Source of the DNA: Geobacillus thermoleovorans
GTDB lineage: Bacteria > Bacillota > Bacilli > Bacillales > Anoxybacillaceae
Reading direction: 5' to 3'
Assembly: GCF_001610955.1 (NCBI RefSeq)
Contig: NZ_CP014335.1
Span: 1,777,001 to 1,841,000 of the forward strand
Length of the DNA stretch: 64,000 nucleotides
Shown here piece by piece: positions 36,913-45,189 of the stretch. Made by a program: the position numbers and the translations under genes. Under the pieces are notes generated by a model, which was not told where the DNA came from, made no database searches, and was given only the letters and a program-made list of their open reading frames with translations. Within the stretch, counting starts at the first letter, position 1. Each line of letters starts with the position of its first letter.

Positions 36913-38160
36913 ATGAATGAGTCGATGAGACAGGAGATCGCTTTATTTCGGTATGGATTGATCGCTCCATTGGTGAATGGACAAGTCGATCCAAAAACGT
37001 ACTTGAAGGAAGTAGCGGAACGGATCCATCAAGTTCCCCACCATGGAGAGAAACGCATCGCCGCCAAAACGATCCTCGACTGGTGCACGCAGTACAAAAA
37101 AGGGGGCTTTGAGGCGCTGAAGCCGAAACGACGGTCGGACCGTGGCCATTCCCGGAGGCTGTCACCTGAAGAAGAGGATCACATTTTAGCCCTGAGAAAA
37201 AAACACCCCCACATGCCCGTGACGGTGTTTTACCAACACCTTATCGAGCAGGGGGAAATCCAATCCATCTCTTATTTCACTATATACCGACTTTTAAAAA
37301 AATACAACCTCGTGGGGAAAGAAATTTTACCGATTCCTGAACGAAAACGATTCGCGTACGATCAGGTCAATGAGCTCTGGCAAGGTGATTTGTCCCATGG
37401 CCCGTTGATTCGCGTGAATGGCAAAACGCAAAAAACGTTTTTGATTGCCTATATCGATGACTGCTCTCGGGTCGTGCCGTACGCTCAGTTTTTCTCTTCC
37501 GAGAAATTTGACGGGTTGCGGATCGTAACCAAGGAAGCGCTGCTTCGATACGGAAAGCCGAAGCGAATTTACTCGGATAACGGCAAGATTTATCGGGCGG
37601 AACCCTTGCAGTACGCCTGCGCGGAGTTAGGGATCACCTTGATCCATACCCAGCCGTACGATCCGCAAAGCAAAGGGAAAATCGAACGATTTTTCCGCAC
37701 CGTACAGACGCGGTTTTACCCGTTGCTCGAAATGAATTCACCGAAGTCGCTCGAAGAGCTAAACGAGCGATTTTGGAAGTGGTTGGAGGAAGATTACCAT
37801 CGAAAACCGCATGCCTCGTTGAACGGGAAGACGCCACATGAAGTGTTTCAATCGCAAGTCCATTTGGTGTCGTTCGTCGAGGATTCGGATTGGCTCGACT
37901 CGATCTTTTTGAAACGCGAATACCGTAAAGTGAAGGCCGATGGTACGGTCACGTTGAACAAGCAGCTGTATGAAGTTCCGCCCCGGTTCATCGGACAATC
38001 GATCGAACTCCGTTATGATGAACAAGGCGTGTATGTGTACGAAGACGGTCAACGGGTCGCCGAAGCGGTCCTTGTTCGCTTCGAGGACAATGCCTATGTG
38101 AAACGCCATCGGTCACCGTTTGCGACGGTTCCGGTAGAGGGAGGCGAAAACGATGTATAA
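36913..38160 (+). CDS. Transposon DDE integrase/transposase (rve domain)
   Basis: A 415-residue transposase. N-terminal helix-turn-helix region (residues about 25-110) leads to the RNase H-like core with catalytic Asp in LWQGDLSHG (about residue 160), Asp in RIYSDNGKIY (about 222) and Glu in QSKGKIERFFRTVQ (about 258). A Mu-type C-terminal beta-barrel region follows (YRKVKADGTVTLNKQLYEVP). The start follows AAGGAGGAGATCGAA. Its last 8 bases overlap the ATPase gene, implying coupled translation as in IS21 istA/istB and Tn7-like tnsB/tnsC. Confidence 0.9.
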   Translation: MNESMRQEIALFRYGLIAPLVNGQVDPKTYLKEVAERIHQVPHHGEKRIAAKTILDWCTQYKKGGFEALKPKRRSDRGHSRRLSPEEEDHILALRKKHPHMPVTVFYQHLIEQGEIQSISYFTIYRLLKKYNLVGKEILPIPERKRFAYDQVNELWQGDLSHGPLIRVNGKTQKTFLIAYIDDCSRVVPYAQFFSSEKFDGLRIVTKEALLRYGKPKRIYSDNGKIYRAEPLQYACAELGITLIHTQPYDPQSKGKIERFFRTVQTRFYPLLEMNSPKSLEELNERFWKWLEEDYHRKPHASLNGKTPHEVFQSQVHLVSFVEDSDWLDSIFLKREYRKVKADGTVTLNKQLYEVPPRFIGQSIELRYDEQGVYVYEDGQRVAEAVLVRFEDNAYVKRHRSPFATVPVEGGENDV

Positions 38161-38953
38161 AACGTTTTATTCCCTTTCCCGAGAGCCGTTTTCGAAGGAG
38201 ACGAATCCACCAGAGGCTTATCAAGGGGCCTCGTATCAAGAGGCCCTCGCCGCTTTGGACTACATGAAACGAACAAGAGGGATCGGGCTATTGATTGGTG
38301 AACCAGGGGCCGGCAAGACATTCGCCCTTCGGGCGTTTAAGGAATCCCTGAATCCGTCACTGTATCACGTCGTTTATTTTCCATTGTCAACGGGGAGCGT
38401 GATGGACTTTTATCGCGGCCTTGCCTTCGGGCTCGGGGAAGAGCCGAAATACCGCAAGGTCGACTTGTTTTATCAAATCCAACAAGGGATCGAGCGCTTG
38501 TATCATGAACAACGGGTAACGTCAGTGTTCATCCTCGATGAAATGCATTTAGCGAAGGATGCCTTTCTGCAGGATATCGCGATCCTGTTCAACTTTCACA
38601 TGGACTCAACGAATCCGTTTGTCTTGATTTTGGCGGGGCTGCCCCATTTACAGGCAAAACTACGGTTGAATCAACACCGTCCGCTTCACCAACGAATCAT
38701 CATGCGATACCAGATGGGGCCTCTTGATAAGGAAGAAGTGGTAGGATATATCGAACACCGCCTGAAACAGGCGGGGGCGAAACACTCGATTTTTACCCCA
38801 GCTGCCTTAGAAGCGATCGCCCTGCAGTCGCAGGGGTGGCCGCGGATCATCAACAACCTCGCCACCACTTGCCTGTTATACGGCGCTCAATTAAAAAAAC
38901 ATATGATTGACGAAGACATTGTGCGTATGGCAGCCGAAGAAATGGGGTACTGA
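38153..38953 (+). CDS. Transposon AAA+ ATPase (ExeA/TnsC/TniB-like)
   Basis: A 266-residue ATPase with Walker A GEPGAGKTFALR (about residue 46), Walker B VFILDEMHLAKD (about 124) and a sensor/arginine region NQHRPLHQRIIMRYQMGPL. The start MYKTFYSLSREPFSKE is typical of ExeA-type ATPases found in transposons. By analogy with TnsC and TniB it would choose the target and activate the integrase. It overlaps the integrase gene by 8 bases and is followed directly by the right-end repeats. Confidence 0.9.
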   Translation: MYKTFYSLSREPFSKETNPPEAYQGASYQEALAALDYMKRTRGIGLLIGEPGAGKTFALRAFKESLNPSLYHVVYFPLSTGSVMDFYRGLAFGLGEEPKYRKVDLFYQIQQGIERLYHEQRVTSVFILDEMHLAKDAFLQDIAILFNFHMDSTNPFVLILAGLPHLQAKLRLNQHRPLHQRIIMRYQMGPLDKEEVVGYIEHRLKQAGAKHSIFTPAALEAIALQSQGWPRIINNLATTCLLYGAQLKKHMIDEDIVRMAAEEMGY

Positions 38954-39018
38954 CACAGCAGGGGCTGATCGGCCCCTGTTATGTTTCATCCCGATCCATC
39001 CTCATTCTAGTTAATCAT

Positions 39019-39149
39019 CCGAAATAATGTGCAAACGTTCGGAAATAATCTGCAAAACCTGGAATAATTCGCAAAGATTTTGCACATTATTTCCGAATCC
39101 GTCCGAAATAATTTGAAAAAGGGATTCTGAAATAATGTGCTAATTTACA
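39019..39149. repeat. Right-end transposase-binding repeats
   Basis: Six copies of the end motif: 39019-39035, 39039-39057, 39059-39076, 39078-39096 (inverted), 39102-39120 and 39126-39149 (terminal). The consensus is close to CCGAAATAATGTGCAAA with about 20-base periodicity. Confidence 0.8.
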
Positions 39150-39156
39150 CTCCGTC
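39150..39156. repeat. Target-site duplication, right copy (CTCCGTC)
   Basis: Second copy of the 7-bp repeat flanking the transposon, immediately after TAATTTACA. Confidence 0.85.
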
Positions 39157-39672
39157 TATCCATGCAGATTCCTCTAATTCAAGTGGTACGGCATCCATAA
39201 AGTTTTTCGTCATCCAAATCGCATAAGGCAACGAGGAGGATGCAAGAAACAACATCGTGCCTAACAACGAATCATGCAAATTCAAAAACATAAACAATTG
39301 GTACACCGGAACCATTACAGCGGTAATCGGTAATGATGTCATAAATAAAATGGTCAAAAGAAAGGGCTTCTTATACTTGAGCTGGTATCTTGATAACGGA
39401 TACGCCGCTAATGTAGCGGCTACTACTGTTATAAACGACTGACCAAGCGAGAGAAAAACTCCGATTAAAAGAGAGCGTTGATTAGTCTTATCTGTTAAAA
39501 CCGAAGTGAAATTTTCCACACTAATTGTTCTCGGAATCCTCAACGACACTGTAGCGTGGGGATCAAACGATGCAAAAAGGATCCACAGCAAAGGAAGAAA
39601 AAACACTATTCCTATAAAACTAAGTACAATATATGGAATAAATTTCTCTAATGTGCTCTTAGTCATCTGCAT
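39150..39672 (-). pseudogene. CUT1 sugar ABC permease, N-terminal piece (split by transposon)
   Basis: About 174 codons from MQMTKSTLEKFIPYIVL, with five hydrophobic segments and the beginning of the EAA loop (LELEESAWIDG), then the transposon. Beyond the target repeat the frame stops at once in transposon sequence. It starts 15 bases after its partner permease. Transposon entry inactivates the importer and, unless an element promoter reads out, should also lower mannosidase transcription. Confidence 0.9.
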
Positions 39673-39687
39673 TCCCGCCTCTTCCTT

Positions 39688-40629
39688 CTAAACTTTAACC
39701 TTTAACAAACGGATATATAGTAAACTTGCAATTATTCCAATTAGTAACATTGCCAAAGAGATGGCCGTCCCGTAACCTAACTGATAATTAACAAAGGCCT
39801 GATTATACATGTAAATAGGAAGTGTTTGAGTTGCCATTCCAGGTCCACCGCCTGTTAAAGCATAAATTAATGTAAATACACCTAACGTTTGCAATGTAAC
39901 AAGGATCATGTTTGTAACAATTTGTCCCTTAATCACAGGAATAATGATTTTCCACAACCTCTGCCATCCTGTGGCGCCGTCAATAATCGCTGCTTCTTCT
40001 AACGATTTAGGAACGTTGTCGAGAGCAGATTGGAACACTAACATGGAAAATGCTGTTCCATGCCAAATATTAGCGATAATGACACTAACCATTGGAAAAG
40101 TAAATAACCATGCAATAGGTTTAATCCCGATCCATTGGAGCATAGTATTTAATGTACCATGTTCATTTAAAAAAGCGAAAAAAGCAAATGCAACCACAAC
40201 TTCCGGAGTGACCCACCCTGCAAGCACAGTAGCCCCTATAACACGCCGAAATGTGCGATTCCTTTCTTTCATCAATAGGGCTAGTATAAACCCTAATACT
40301 TGTTGGCCGATAACAGCAGAAAAAACGAGAAAAATTATCGTTTTAATAACACTTACTCGGAAGTTAGGATCTGAAAACATATACAAAAAATTTTTAAACC
40401 CGACAAACTCTATCGCCTGAGCAGTCGTACCAGTAAGCGACATGTTGGTAAAGGCGAAGTAAAAAGTTAGCAAAATCGGACCTATAAAAAAGACCACTAA
40501 CAACGAACAAGCCGGGAACAAGAACAAAATCGACCTTAATATCAAACGGCCGTCCCTTTTATTCTGGACATTTGAAAAGTGTTGTATGTTTCGATGGATA
40601 TTTTTTCGCATCTCAGCATCCATAGGCAT
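39688..40629 (-). CDS. CUT1 sugar ABC permease (MalF/UgpA-like)
   Basis: A 313-residue membrane protein with six hydrophobic segments and the EAA loop EEAAIIDGATGWQRLWKIIIPVIKGQI near residue 225. It would pair with the split permease and the binding protein to import a mannoside. The frame is intact, with start at 40629 after GGAAGGTGG. With its partner broken and the operon's 5' end deleted it is probably no longer functional in this strain. Confidence 0.88.
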   Translation of the reverse strand: MPMDAEMRKNIHRNIQHFSNVQNKRDGRLILRSILFLFPACSLLVVFFIGPILLTFYFAFTNMSLTGTTAQAIEFVGFKNFLYMFSDPNFRVSVIKTIIFLVFSAVIGQQVLGFILALLMKERNRTFRRVIGATVLAGWVTPEVVVAFAFFAFLNEHGTLNTMLQWIGIKPIAWLFTFPMVSVIIANIWHGTAFSMLVFQSALDNVPKSLEEAAIIDGATGWQRLWKIIIPVIKGQIVTNMILVTLQTLGVFTLIYALTGGGPGMATQTLPIYMYNQAFVNYQLGYGTAISLAMLLIGIIASLLYIRLLKVKV

Positions 40630-40689
40630 CCACCTTCCAAAAAAGTGGTGTAAAAGTGATCATCTTAAAAGATGATCACTTTTATAATT

Positions 40690-41967
40690 TTATTTATATT
40701 CTCGAACCTCTACATTTTCGGATCCCACTATGCGTGTAACCTCCCTTGCATATTGATCCATCGCCTCTGTAGGACTGAGACTCCCCGTAGCAACCGCTTC
40801 TACAGCTGCCTGGATAGCAGTAGAAACCGCCGGATATTTATCCACCCCAGGTCTAAAATGTGTAAATTTAATAAAGCTAGCGGCTTCTTTTGTGACACTT
40901 CCAGGAGCGTTAAGCACTTCTGGGTCCTGAGCAACATCAGTACGTGGGGTCAAATCCCCTTGCTTCAGGACATATAATTTGTTATATTCTTTGCTAGTAG
41001 CCAACTTAATAAACTCCCATGCTAAATCCTTATTGTCAGCTTTAGTCGGAATCGAGAGCGCCCATCCTCCGGACATTGAGGTAAAACCCGGATCCTGTCC
41101 ATGTTGTGTTGGCATTGCAGTCAGTTTATATACTTTTGTCCCTTCTGGCCAAGGTGAAGGACCTCCCTCTCTCCAAACCCCTGGAACCCAATTCCCGTTC
41201 AATACAATGCCTACTTTTTCCTTGGGCATTAACTCTGTCTGAACAATGTCCCCAGCTTTCCCTGTCAATACCTGTGATAATTCCGGCCCTAGACCATTCG
41301 AATAAATTTCATGGATAAACTCGAGGGAATCCAAGAATCCTTGGCTTTTAACAACCCACTTTTTTGTATCAAAGTTGTAAAGTGTATCATTTGTTCCATA
41401 CAGAAGCATTTCAAACGTCTGCATCGACGTTGCCTCTCCTGTTGCCTTGCCGGAATTTGCCCAGAACGGGACAACCCCCGGTACTTTCTCTTTAATGGTT
41501 TTGGCGGCCTCTAACACATCATCCCAGCTTTTTGGGTTCCACGGTACCGGAAGACCTGCTTTACTAAAAATATTTACGTTATACCAAAGCCCACGTGTAT
41601 CTGTACTATAAGGAACGCCATATATCTTTCCATCAACAGCTGTTACTCCTTGCTTGACACTATCGTTAAAATTTTTCCAATCATCCCACTGATTAATGTA
41701 TTTATCTAGAGGATCTATATTGCCAGCGGCGGCATCAGAGTTAATCATAAAAGTGTCTTCCGTAACAATGTCGGGAGCCGTTTGCTCATTCTTTACCATC
41801 AAAGCGAGTTTCGCAAAAAAGTCACCTTCAGATGCCTGAATTGGCACAAATCGAACTTTTACATCCGGATGTTGTTTCTCAAACTCCGCTTTTACCGCAT
41901 TTAACCATTCTTTTAAACCCACATTTCCGGAACCAAAATCTCGGAAAGCGATTTCGATAGAAAAATT
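40690..41967 (-). pseudogene. CUT1 sugar-binding protein lacking its signal peptide and start
   Basis: The frame encodes a family 1 extracellular solute-binding protein from about IEIAFRDFGSGNVGLKEWLNAVK to the stop at 40690, but the lipoprotein signal is missing. Upstream of residue SIEIAF the minus-strand frame runs into sequence that reads on the plus strand as a LacI-type regulator, and hits TAA at 41989-41991. The internal GTG at 41922 has no ribosome site. A deletion has evidently joined this gene to the regulator, removing both 5' ends and the divergent promoter. Confidence 0.8.
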
Positions 41968-42583
41968 TCCTCTAGTCCTTATAGACCGTTACTTTCGAGG
42001 AATTGGTGCTAATAGCGTCTGCACGGATAATATTTTAGGCGCCTACGAGGCAACAAAGCATTTGCTTGATTTAGGGCATGCTAAAATAGGGATCATCTCT
42101 AGTATTCCGGAAGGAACAACTAGCATCGAGGACAGAATTAAAGGATTTGAAAAAGCACTAACAGAGTATAATATTCCCATCGATCATCACTTGTATCTCT
42201 TAGATCTTACACTTGAGGAGCATGATAATACAAATAAGGATAAAATCAGGGACTTCCTCTCTAACCACCGGGATATCACCGCCCTATTTGTGATAAATAA
42301 TGGCCTGACAGTTATGGAAGTAGCCCTGGAAATGGGCTATACTATTCCACAAGACTTATCTATTATTATGTTTGATGACTATGAGTTTTCGCATCTTCTC
42401 AAAGTTCCGCCTACATGTATGAGGCAACAAGAAAAATTATTGGGGCAAGAAGCTGTAAAACTAATTATATCGACAGTTGAAAATCCGTTACAAAAACGTC
42501 AGCAAATCTTTGTGCCTCCAAAGCTTATTATCAGAAATTCAACTGCTCTATATAAAGCAAAGACTAGCCAACAGGTAAATTAA
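41966..42583 (+). pseudogene. LacI-family regulator, C-terminal fragment
   Basis: About 205 codons from FPLVLIDRYFRGIGANSVCTDNILGAYEATKHLLDLGH to the stop form the second half of a LacI-family effector-binding domain. The DNA-binding helix-turn-helix and first lobe are gone. The regulator was probably divergent from the importer operon and controlled it. The later TTG-started frame from 42062 has no ribosome site. Confidence 0.8.
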
Positions 42584-42625
42584 CAAGACCCTTCCGTTAA
42601 TACAGGTATTTGTACTAAAAAAGAG

Positions 42626-42665
42626 ACTCCTGCCAAGATGCACACAAGCGCAGTCAGGCAGGAGT
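42626..42665. terminator. Bidirectional terminator
   Basis: ACTCCTGCC (42626-42634) pairs with GGCAGGAGT (42657-42665), with AAAAAAGAG before and TTTGTTG after. It serves the convergent regulator fragment and the enoyl-CoA hydratase gene. Confidence 0.75.
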
Positions 42666-42683
42666 TTGTTGTCTCAATCCCTC

Positions 42684-43448
42684 TTACCTCCCCCGAAACA
42701 CCGGCTTCCGCTTTTCTAAAAAGGCGCGAACGCCTTCGCGGTGGTCTTCGGTTTGCCGCATGCGCTGTTGGGCGTCGGTTTCGAGTTCGAGCACGCGAAG
42801 CAACTCTTCTTTTGTTTGTTCGACGTACACCATTTTCGTGGCGATCATGGCTTGAAGCGGTTTTTCCCGCAAGGAAGCGATGAATTGTTCGGCTTGCTCC
42901 TCATTGTCAACGACGAGATCGACAAGTCCAAGGTGTTGCGCTTCGTCCGCGCTCATCGGTTTTCCTTCCCAAATGATCTGTTTGGCTTTCGCCGTGCCGA
43001 CCCGCTGGGCCAAGAAGAAATGCCCGCCGCCGTCTGGGATGAGGCCGATGCCGATGAAATTCATCGCCAAGCGCGCTTCTTTCGTGGCGATGAGGTAATC
43101 GCTCGCCAAGGCAAAGCTGAACCCAAGGCCGGCCGCTGGGCCATGGATGAGCGAAACGGTGATTTTCGGCATCGTATACAAGAGCATGATCATCTCCTGA
43201 ATCGTTTTCATCACGGTTTGAAATTGGCTCGGGTCATCAACCGCCAGCATTGTCTTAATGTCGCCACCCGCAGAAAATCCTCTCCCTTTGCCGCGGATGA
43301 CGACAACGGAAGCATCACTTTCCTTGATTTTCCGCAGCGCGTCGACGAGTTCCGTTAGCATTTGCACATCCATAGCATTTAACGCCTGCGGGCGGTTCAG
43401 TTCCAATATCGCTTTGTTTTGGTCAAATGTCAGCACAACCGTTTCCAT
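42684..43448 (-). CDS. Enoyl-CoA hydratase/isomerase family protein
   Basis: A 254-residue crotonase-fold enzyme that hydrates or isomerises enoyl-CoA thioesters. The CoA oxyanion motif is in GKGRGFSAGGDIK (about residue 58) and the second glycine stretch is in IHGPAAGLGFSFALASDYLIAT (about 103). The usual catalytic Glu near residue 115 is replaced within DYLIATKEARLAMNFIGIGLIPDGGG, where the later Asp of PDGG suggests isomerase-type chemistry. Start at 43448 follows GAGGAGGAGAGCC. Single gene, no fatty-acid cluster alongside. Confidence 0.85.
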   Translation of the reverse strand: METVVLTFDQNKAILELNRPQALNAMDVQMLTELVDALRKIKESDASVVVIRGKGRGFSAGGDIKTMLAVDDPSQFQTVMKTIQEMIMLLYTMPKITVSLIHGPAAGLGFSFALASDYLIATKEARLAMNFIGIGLIPDGGGHFFLAQRVGTAKAKQIIWEGKPMSADEAQHLGLVDLVVDNEEQAEQFIASLREKPLQAMIATKMVYVEQTKEELLRVLELETDAQQRMRQTEDHREGVRAFLEKRKPVFRGR

Positions 43449-43636
43449 GGCTCTCCTCCTCTGAATGATGATTCATTTCTTTTCATTCGCCATGAAGATT
43501 GTTTTTTCCTTGTTGGCGGCAAAAATATCATGTTCTCCAACACATCCATGCTTGACATCTTCATCTACTTGTAATAGCTTCTATGTCGGTGTTGCTTTTT
43601 TTCGAAGCACAGCGTGCCGATAAAGGAGTGGATCGC

Positions 43637-45094
43637 ATGAGAAATCCAAGTGTACGAAACATCTCGTTTTATGCAGCGGCGGCTTCGATCTTCTCGATGA
43701 TGGTCTACAACGTCTTTTATCATCTAGGAACATTCCCGATTTCAAGCTGGGACGAAGCGCGTCATGGCGTCAATGCATACGAAATGCTGAGGCATGGAAA
43801 CTTGATCGTCAACACATACCTTGGGCATCCTGATTACTGGAATTTAAAGCCTCCTGTTAGCTACTGGGCGATCATGATTGGCTATAAACTCGTTGGGATG
43901 AACGCGCTTGGTTTGCGGCTGATGTCTGGCATTTGCGCTACGCTCACGGCCGTTGCCATTGCGCTATTTGTGAAAAAACGGTTTGGAAGCATGGCCGCGA
44001 TCGTCTCATTGCTTGCCTTGTCTACTAGCACCCAATATCTTCTCAACCATTGCGCTCGCACAGGAGATGCGGATTCGCTCTTTGTATTCTTCTTTACGTT
44101 ATCCATCCTTTCTTTGCTGGCCGCCAGACGGCAGACGCGATGGTTGTATGCAGCGGGCCTTGCCTGTTCACTTGCTTTTTTAACGAAAAGTTGGCATGCG
44201 GGGAACATTCTGTTGATCATGGTCTTATATTTTCTCATCACTAGGCAGTGGGAGTCAGGACGCTGGCGCGCATGGTGGAGGGCAGCGCTCACCTTCGTTG
44301 TTCCTGTGCTCGCTTGGGCTTTTGCCCGCTATCACTATGATGGATTCAGTTTTTTTAAACAAATGATCGGATATGACTTGTTGTTGCGCTCCACTCGGCC
44401 CATTGAAGGTCATATCGGCGATGAAACCTACTACGGCATCATTCTTGTTCATTTTTTCTTTTGGTGGCTGGCGCTCTTGGTCGGAATCATGGTCATCAGT
44501 TACATGCAAGGCGTTCGTCTTTTAGCGTTTGAAGGAACAGACCATCGATTGAAAGAAGATGTGATCGGGATTTTGCTTTGGATTTGCGTCCCGCTTCTCA
44601 TGTTTACCATAGCTAAGACGAAAATCAGATGGTACATCCTCCCTGTCTATCCGCCGCTTTGCATGTTGATTGGCATTTGCGCAAGTCAATTATGGAGAAA
44701 AGGAACGTGGGGAGCGCGGGGAGTGTTGCTGACTGGACTGTTGTTCGTCGCATCGTTTTACGAAACGAATATTCAACATTATATCCATCATCCCAAGCCA
44801 AATTTCGAACTGGCATTGCTTCAGCAGACCGCCCAAATGCCTGTTCATGGATACGAACTGTTTATGTACCATCCGTTGCACGAGAAGGGTCGCTGGCCGC
44901 AAAATGCGGTCTTGACAGCAGAGCTTGCGAATGACCTCAAACCTCGGCACGGAGGGCTGAAAACGTTCTTGCATACAAGCCGAAGCCTGCTTCTCGTGAA
45001 AAAAGCATGGTTCAGCAAACAGCTCGAGCATCAATACCACCTGTCTGTTCTCGCCTCGAACCGTTGGGGATATATTTTGGAAAAGCACGCTTAA
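43637..45094 (+). CDS. GT39-type membrane glycosyltransferase (ArnT/PMT-like)
   Basis: A 485-residue polytopic protein with about eleven hydrophobic segments. The first extracytoplasmic loop reads SSWDEARHGVNAYEML, the DE motif of the polyprenyl-phosphate-sugar-dependent GT-C family, followed by DYWNLKPPVSYW. Such enzymes transfer a sugar from undecaprenyl phosphate to lipid, wall polymer or protein on the outer face of the membrane. ATG at 43637 has AAAGGAG upstream; the longer frame from 43583 lacks it. No partner genes (flippase, donor synthase) adjoin, so acceptor is unknown. Confidence 0.8.
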   Translation: MRNPSVRNISFYAAAASIFSMMVYNVFYHLGTFPISSWDEARHGVNAYEMLRHGNLIVNTYLGHPDYWNLKPPVSYWAIMIGYKLVGMNALGLRLMSGICATLTAVAIALFVKKRFGSMAAIVSLLALSTSTQYLLNHCARTGDADSLFVFFFTLSILSLLAARRQTRWLYAAGLACSLAFLTKSWHAGNILLIMVLYFLITRQWESGRWRAWWRAALTFVVPVLAWAFARYHYDGFSFFKQMIGYDLLLRSTRPIEGHIGDETYYGIILVHFFFWWLALLVGIMVISYMQGVRLLAFEGTDHRLKEDVIGILLWICVPLLMFTIAKTKIRWYILPVYPPLCMLIGICASQLWRKGTWGARGVLLTGLLFVASFYETNIQHYIHHPKPNFELALLQQTAQMPVHGYELFMYHPLHEKGRWPQNAVLTAELANDLKPRHGGLKTFLHTSRSLLLVKKAWFSKQLEHQYHLSVLASNRWGYILEKHA

Positions 45095-45099
45095 ACATA

Positions 45100-45130
45100 C
45101 AGCCTTGGAGTGCCACTCTCTCCAAGGCTG
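45100..45130. terminator. Bidirectional terminator
   Basis: CAGCCTTGGAG (45100-45110) pairs with CTCCAAGGCTG (45120-45130) between the convergent glycosyltransferase and aldehyde dehydrogenase genes. Confidence 0.75.
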
Positions 45131-45189
45131 CGCAACTATTCTTCTAGAATTTTAGGAACAAACTTTACTCCAATCTCTTCTCATCCCGC

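Larger units (their letters stand above)
36054..39149 (+). mobile_element. Three-gene Mu/Tn7-like or IS21-like transposon (3096 bp)
   Basis: The element is bounded by perfect 9-bp inverted ends, TGTAAATTA and TAATTTACA, and by a 7-bp target duplication. It carries a zinc-ribbon protein, a DDE (rve) integrase and an ExeA/TnsC-like ATPase, all on the plus strand. Both ends hold multiple copies of a motif close to CCGAAATAATGTGCAAA (four left, six right), the arrangement expected for cooperative transposase binding in Tn7, Mu and IS21 relatives. All three frames appear intact, so the copy may be active or recent. It disrupts a sugar permease gene. No cargo gene is present. Confidence 0.9.

Noticed and set aside
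39001..39140. CRISPR-like array in the regularly repeated motif near 39.0-39.1 kb
   Set aside because: Repeats are short, degenerate, partly inverted, without unique spacers of constant length, and belong to the transposon right end.
40690..41922. Functional binding protein started at GTG 41922
   Set aside because: No ribosome site and no signal peptide; the homologous sequence continues upstream of this codon to the deletion junction.
41942..41955. cre-like sequence GGAAAGCGATTTCG at the deletion junction
   Set aside because: It lies within the coding part of the former binding protein and deviates at both consensus ends; likely chance.
42062..42583. A complete small protein starting at 42062
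   Set aside because: The frame continues upstream to about 41966 with regular LacI-type sequence, so it is a fragment and not an independent gene.
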